NCBI GenBank assembly: GCA_963822145.1
Contig: CAWGGG010000003.1
Coordinates: forward strand, 62,001-126,000
From: UBA5072 sp963822145
Lineage (GTDB): Bacteria > Bacteroidota > Bacteroidia > Bacteroidales > UBA10428
Direction of reading: 5' to 3'
DNA: 64,000 nt
Both the position numbers and the translations under genes were made by a program. This document shows, one piece after another, positions 60,801-64,000 of the stretch (position 1 is the stretch's first letter; every line of letters begins with the position of its first letter). The notes beneath the pieces were generated by a model. The model was not told the origin of the DNA, made no database searches, and worked only from the letters and a program-made list of their open reading frames with translations.

Positions 60801-60822
60801 GCGTGTTAAGCTAAATTCGCAC

Positions 60823-60830
60823 CAAATGTA
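60823..60830 (-). promoter_or_regulatory. -7 promoter element for the MsbA-like gene
   Basis: TACATTTG on the minus strand matches TAnnTTTG, 22 bases before the ATG at 60800. The longer alternative start at 60845 would lie upstream of the transcript. Confidence 0.5.
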
Positions 60831-60909
60831 AGAAGTATTATGCAATCATGGTGTTTGCGGCAATTATATTCTGCAAATATTGGTGATATTTGACTATTAA
60901 TTCATACCC

Positions 60910-62349
60910 GTGAAACCTACCAAACAACAGATCGTTTTTACCGGATTCATGACATTGTCAGTGATCCTGCGTTTTTTCTCCTTCTTCCCCACCCTGGTCA
61001 GTCATGATGAGGGCACGTACTTTGTCATCGCCCGGGAAATCTTCCAGGGAAAGGTCTACTTTGCTGACCTGGTGGATACCAAACCCATCGGACTCTTCCT
61101 GATCCTGGGTCTATTTATCAAATACATCACTTCATCCATCATGATGATCAGGATGTTTACAGCGGCTGTTGTTGCCCTTACTGCATTTATTGTTTACAGG
61201 ATCCTGCTGCACCAGCAGGGAGAACAAAAACCAGCCATTGCCGCTGGTGTGATTTATATTATTTTTGTGTCAGTTTGGGCCCATTTCGGCGTTTTCGTGA
61301 ATCCCGAGCTATTCTACCTGCTTTTCACTGCCCTGGCATTCTATATTTTTGTCCGCACACACCGGGTGACGGGTTTCTTCTTCATGGGATTGCTACTGGG
61401 CATTGGCTTCATCCTTAAATACGTGGTACTGTTTGACCTGGCTGCATGGTTGCTTTTCTATTTTGTTACCACGCTTCGCGGGAAGAACCGAAAGGCCTCA
61501 TGGAAAGCTTTTCTGAACAGTGCTGCTGCCTGCATCGGATTTCTGATTCCGTTTGGTTTGGTCATATTTTATTATTTCCGTATTGGTCATTTGCGGGAGC
61601 TTTGGTTCTATTCCTTCGGCGTTACCAGCAGGATACCGGTAGAAAGGTCATTTGCAGAACTTGTCGTTTATATCGGTGATTTTCACCTGAGGTTTTTCCC
61701 CCTGCTGTTCTTTTTTTATTTTGCCCTGGCCCGCATGAAAAGCACACCGGAAAAACCATTTTTTACCGCCCGATTTTTTGGCATCTGGTGCCTGATGGTA
61801 TTGCTGGCTGTCATCCTTCCCGGAAAACCTTTCGGGCATTACTTCATTCAGCTCATGCTGCCCCTGAGCCTTGTGGCCGGCAGGTTCTTCAGTGACAACC
61901 TCGCAAAACCGCATTGGATAATGACTATAATGCGTTATCCGGTTGGACCGGTCATTTTGTTTGTACTGGTAACAGGATTATTGCTCCTTCAGAAGCATGA
62001 TTATTATGACAGGCGTGATATTCCGAAAGAAGTTTCCTCGTATCTACGACCCCTTCTTAAACCCGTAGACCGGATTTATACTGGAAATTACCAGCAGGTC
62101 GTCTATTATCTGCTTGAAAAAGACTGCCCGGTCAGATACGTGCACCGCACCCTGATGTGTGATGAGGAGCACCGCAAGGCATTGCAGATAGACCTTCCGC
62201 GGGAGATGAACCGTTTGATGGCCATGGACTTCAGATTCATCCTGATGGAAAAACCCCATTGCTATGAGCCTTTCAATGCATACATCCGGGAAAAATATAC
62301 TTTGATAAAGGAAATTCCGGGGGAGGTTTTTGTTTATGAGAGGAAGTAG
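60910..62349 (+). CDS. GT39/ArnT-like membrane glycosyltransferase
   Basis: 479 residues from a GTG start. About ten hydrophobic segments, with the GT-C catalytic acidic motif in the first loop (TLVSHDEGTYFVIAREIFQG) and LVDTKPIGLFLILG, then a small soluble C-terminal domain (RIYTGNYQQVVYYLLEKDCP). These enzymes use polyprenyl-phosphate sugars as donors for lipid A, protein or glycan acceptors. It is divergent from the MsbA-like gene. The stop codon is followed at once by a repeat array. Confidence 0.88.
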   Translation: MKPTKQQIVFTGFMTLSVILRFFSFFPTLVSHDEGTYFVIAREIFQGKVYFADLVDTKPIGLFLILGLFIKYITSSIMMIRMFTAAVVALTAFIVYRILLHQQGEQKPAIAAGVIYIIFVSVWAHFGVFVNPELFYLLFTALAFYIFVRTHRVTGFFFMGLLLGIGFILKYVVLFDLAAWLLFYFVTTLRGKNRKASWKAFLNSAAACIGFLIPFGLVIFYYFRIGHLRELWFYSFGVTSRIPVERSFAELVVYIGDFHLRFFPLLFFFYFALARMKSTPEKPFFTARFFGIWCLMVLLAVILPGKPFGHYFIQLMLPLSLVAGRFFSDNLAKPHWIMTIMRYPVGPVILFVLVTGLLLLQKHDYYDRRDIPKEVSSYLRPLLKPVDRIYTGNYQQVVYYLLEKDCPVRYVHRTLMCDEEHRKALQIDLPREMNRLMAMDFRFILMEKPHCYEPFNAYIREKYTLIKEIPGEVFVYERK

Positions 62350-62502
62350 AGGGTTGTGGTTGTTGTGGTTGTGTGTGTGATTGTTGTGCTAGTTGTGATT
62401 GTTGTGGTTGTCTGGAGTCATGCAGTCGTGCGGTCGTGCGGTCTGTGCGGTACATTAGCACATTTGCACATTTACACATTTGCACATTTGCACATTTACA
62501 TA
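62350..62502. repeat. Composite tandem repeat: C', B' and A' modules
   Basis: C' (62350-62411): GGTTGTTGTGGTTGTG-like units. B' (62414-62450): GCAGTCGTGCGGTCGTGCGG-like units. A' (62451-62502): CACATTTG/CACATTTA/CACATTAG units. Order and sequence are the reverse complement of the 40.2 kb array. It fills the space between the GT39 stop and the convergent purB stop. Confidence 0.93.
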
Positions 62503-62504
62503 TT

Positions 62505-63848
62505 CTAAACTCCCGTATAATTAAACGGCGTAATCGCTTTTAGCTCAGTTTTGACGCTGTCCGTAACCTTTAATCCATCAATGAAAACATGCATATCTTC
62601 CCGTGTAATTACTTTGTTGGTGCGGGTGAGTTCCTTGAGGGCTTCATAGGGATTCGGATAGCCTTCACGCCTTAAAATGGTCTGAACGGCCTCTGCAATG
62701 ACTGCCCAGTTGTCGTTCAGATCTGCATCCAGCGCATCTCGGTTCAGAATGATTTTATCCAGACCCCTTAAGAGGGACTTAAAAGCAATTATTGTATGGG
62801 CAAAGGGCACTCCCACGTTCCGGAGTACGGTTGAATCGGTCAGATCACGCTGCAGCCTCGAAACCGGAAGTTTTGCTGACAAATGTTCAAAAAGTGCATT
62901 GGCCATACCCAGGTTCCCTTCCGAATTTTCAAAATCGATGGGATTCACTTTGTGGGGCATTACAGAGGAACCCACTTCCCCTTCCCTGATCTTCTGCTTG
63001 AAATATTCCAGGGAAATGTAAGTCCAGAAGTCCCTGTCGAGGTCCACCAGTATGGTATTGATCCGTTTGAGGCAGTCGAAAAGTGCGCCAAGGTTGTCAT
63101 AGTGTTCGATCTGGGTAGTGGTTTGCTGCCTCACCAGTCCAAGCACCTCGTTCACAAATCGATTGGCAAATCCTACCCAGTCGGTTTGTGGATAAGCCAC
63201 GGCATGGGCGTTAAAATTACCGGTGGCACCTCCGAATTTTGCCGAAACAGGTATGTTCAGCAGCTGATCTTTTTGGATGGTAAGTCTCTCAACAAATACC
63301 TCAATTTCTTTGCCCAGCCTGGTGGGGGAGGCGGGCTGACCATGTGTCCTCGCCAGCATGGGGATGTCTTTCCATTCGGCTGAAAGGCTTGCGAGTTTCC
63401 CAATGATCTTGTCGAGCAGGGGCAGGTAAATCTGGCTGAGAACCTGCTTAACGGTCAACGGTACAGCGGTATTGTTAATATCCTGGGAAGTAAGTCCAAA
63501 ATGAATGAATTCCTTATACTTTCCCAGTTTCAGTTCATCAAACCGTCCTTTCAGGAAATACTCCACGGCCTTGACATCGTGGTTGGTGATTTTTTCACTT
63601 TCCTTAACTTTTTGGGCATCGGCCGCTGAAAAGATGCGGTAAATATTCCGGAGCAGTTCAAAGTCCGACTTCCTGAAATCGGCAAGCTGGGGTAGCGGCA
63701 GTTCACACAGGGCTATGAAATATTCAATTTCCATATGCACCCGATATTTGATGAGGGCAAACTCCGAAAAATACTGGTCAAGGTCGCTCACCTGGTTGCG
63801 GTATCGTCCGTCAATGGGGGAAATTGCAGAGAGTTGCGATAATTCCAT
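62505..63848 (-). CDS. purB: Adenylosuccinate lyase
   Basis: 447 residues. The fumarase/aspartase superfamily signature GSSVMPHKVNPIDFENSEGN is present, as are HFGLTSQDINNTAVPL (general acid His region) and RTHGQPASPTRLGKEI. It catalyses two steps of purine synthesis: SAICAR to AICAR, and adenylosuccinate to AMP. Together with guaB and gmk it makes three purine genes scattered over the window, none of them in a purine operon. Confidence 0.97.
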   Translation of the reverse strand: MELSQLSAISPIDGRYRNQVSDLDQYFSEFALIKYRVHMEIEYFIALCELPLPQLADFRKSDFELLRNIYRIFSAADAQKVKESEKITNHDVKAVEYFLKGRFDELKLGKYKEFIHFGLTSQDINNTAVPLTVKQVLSQIYLPLLDKIIGKLASLSAEWKDIPMLARTHGQPASPTRLGKEIEVFVERLTIQKDQLLNIPVSAKFGGATGNFNAHAVAYPQTDWVGFANRFVNEVLGLVRQQTTTQIEHYDNLGALFDCLKRINTILVDLDRDFWTYISLEYFKQKIREGEVGSSVMPHKVNPIDFENSEGNLGMANALFEHLSAKLPVSRLQRDLTDSTVLRNVGVPFAHTIIAFKSLLRGLDKIILNRDALDADLNDNWAVIAEAVQTILRREGYPNPYEALKELTRTNKVITREDMHVFIDGLKVTDSVKTELKAITPFNYTGV

Positions 63849-63959
63849 AGTCAGAATAATAGGAACACGAAGATAGAAAAAAGGAGGAACATCTTTAATA
63901 ATGTTTGATAGGTTTGAACGTCAGTAATCCCGAAACCTGAAACATTCCCCAAAACATGC

Positions 63960-63967
63960 TATTTTTG
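63960..63967 (+). promoter_or_regulatory. -7 promoter element for a gene running off the window
   Basis: TATTTTTG matches TAnnTTTG; an ATG (63990, reading M-V-N) follows 23 bases later, which may be the start of the next plus-strand gene. Too little sequence remains to identify it. Confidence 0.35.
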
Positions 63968-64000
63968 TCGTGCACTAAAATTATTGATCATGGTTAATCC

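Overview
The window is a gene-dense stretch of a Bacteroidota chromosome, most likely order Bacteroidales. I infer this from gliding-type genes (gldB, gldF, gldG), DUF4270 and DUF1573 proteins, many lipoproteins and outer-membrane beta-barrels, and repeated matches to the Bacteroidota promoter pattern (TTTG or TTG, about 19-21 bases, then TAnnTTTG). There is no rRNA, tRNA, CRISPR array, transposon or prophage that I can support. Almost everything is chromosomal housekeeping or envelope biogenesis.

Layout. 1-3.4 kb: end of a TPR protein and an outer-membrane barrel. 3.4-4.2 kb: cobalamin adenosyltransferase and a DUF2795 protein. 4.2-11.4 kb (minus strand): guaB, then three SurA-like chaperones or isomerases, then an OstA/LptA-like protein, probably one envelope-biogenesis operon. 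11.5-17 kb: recQ, nadE, a small barrel protein and gldB. 17-24 kb: M1 aminopeptidase, rpmH, mnmD, DUF1573 protein, meaB, lpdA. 24-28.4 kb: a cluster of unknown function with a six-blade kelch lipoprotein (frameshifted), a DUF4907 protein, a DUF4270 lipoprotein and a FadL-like barrel. 29-33.4 kb (minus): a MacAB-like efflux operon whose first permease gene carries at least seven single-base indels. 33.7-35.7 kb: an ECF sigma factor followed by a protein with a cytoplasmic N-terminus, one membrane helix, a long linker and an outer-membrane barrel, i.e. a candidate anti-sigma factor spanning both membranes. 35.7-47.5 kb: FMN-binding protein, lytic transglycosylase, uvrA, LOG protein, a SPOR-like/EF-hand barrel pair, smpB, miaA, rlmD. 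47.6-53 kb: MORN-like lipoprotein, gldFG, dnaN and an exonuclease. 53-64 kb: FAH protein, yicC-gmk-nadD, a phosphoglycerol-transferase-like protein, two glycosyltransferases, an MsbA-like ABC exporter and purB.

The two most unusual things are (a) the sigma factor / dual-membrane anti-sigma pair at 33.7-35.7 kb and (b) families of short-period intergenic repeats that nearly always begin right after a stop codon. One family is a composite of three modules with 8-, 8- and 9-base periods, present at 17.0, 40.2 and 62.4 kb, with the 62.4 kb copy being the 40.2 kb copy inverted. A second is a GGGACRA-type heptamer array at 19.4, 35.7 and 53.1 kb, and at 53.1 kb it forms a near-perfect 24-base inverted repeat. 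Several start codons are revised because a promoter -7 element lies inside, or right at the start of, the longest open frame.
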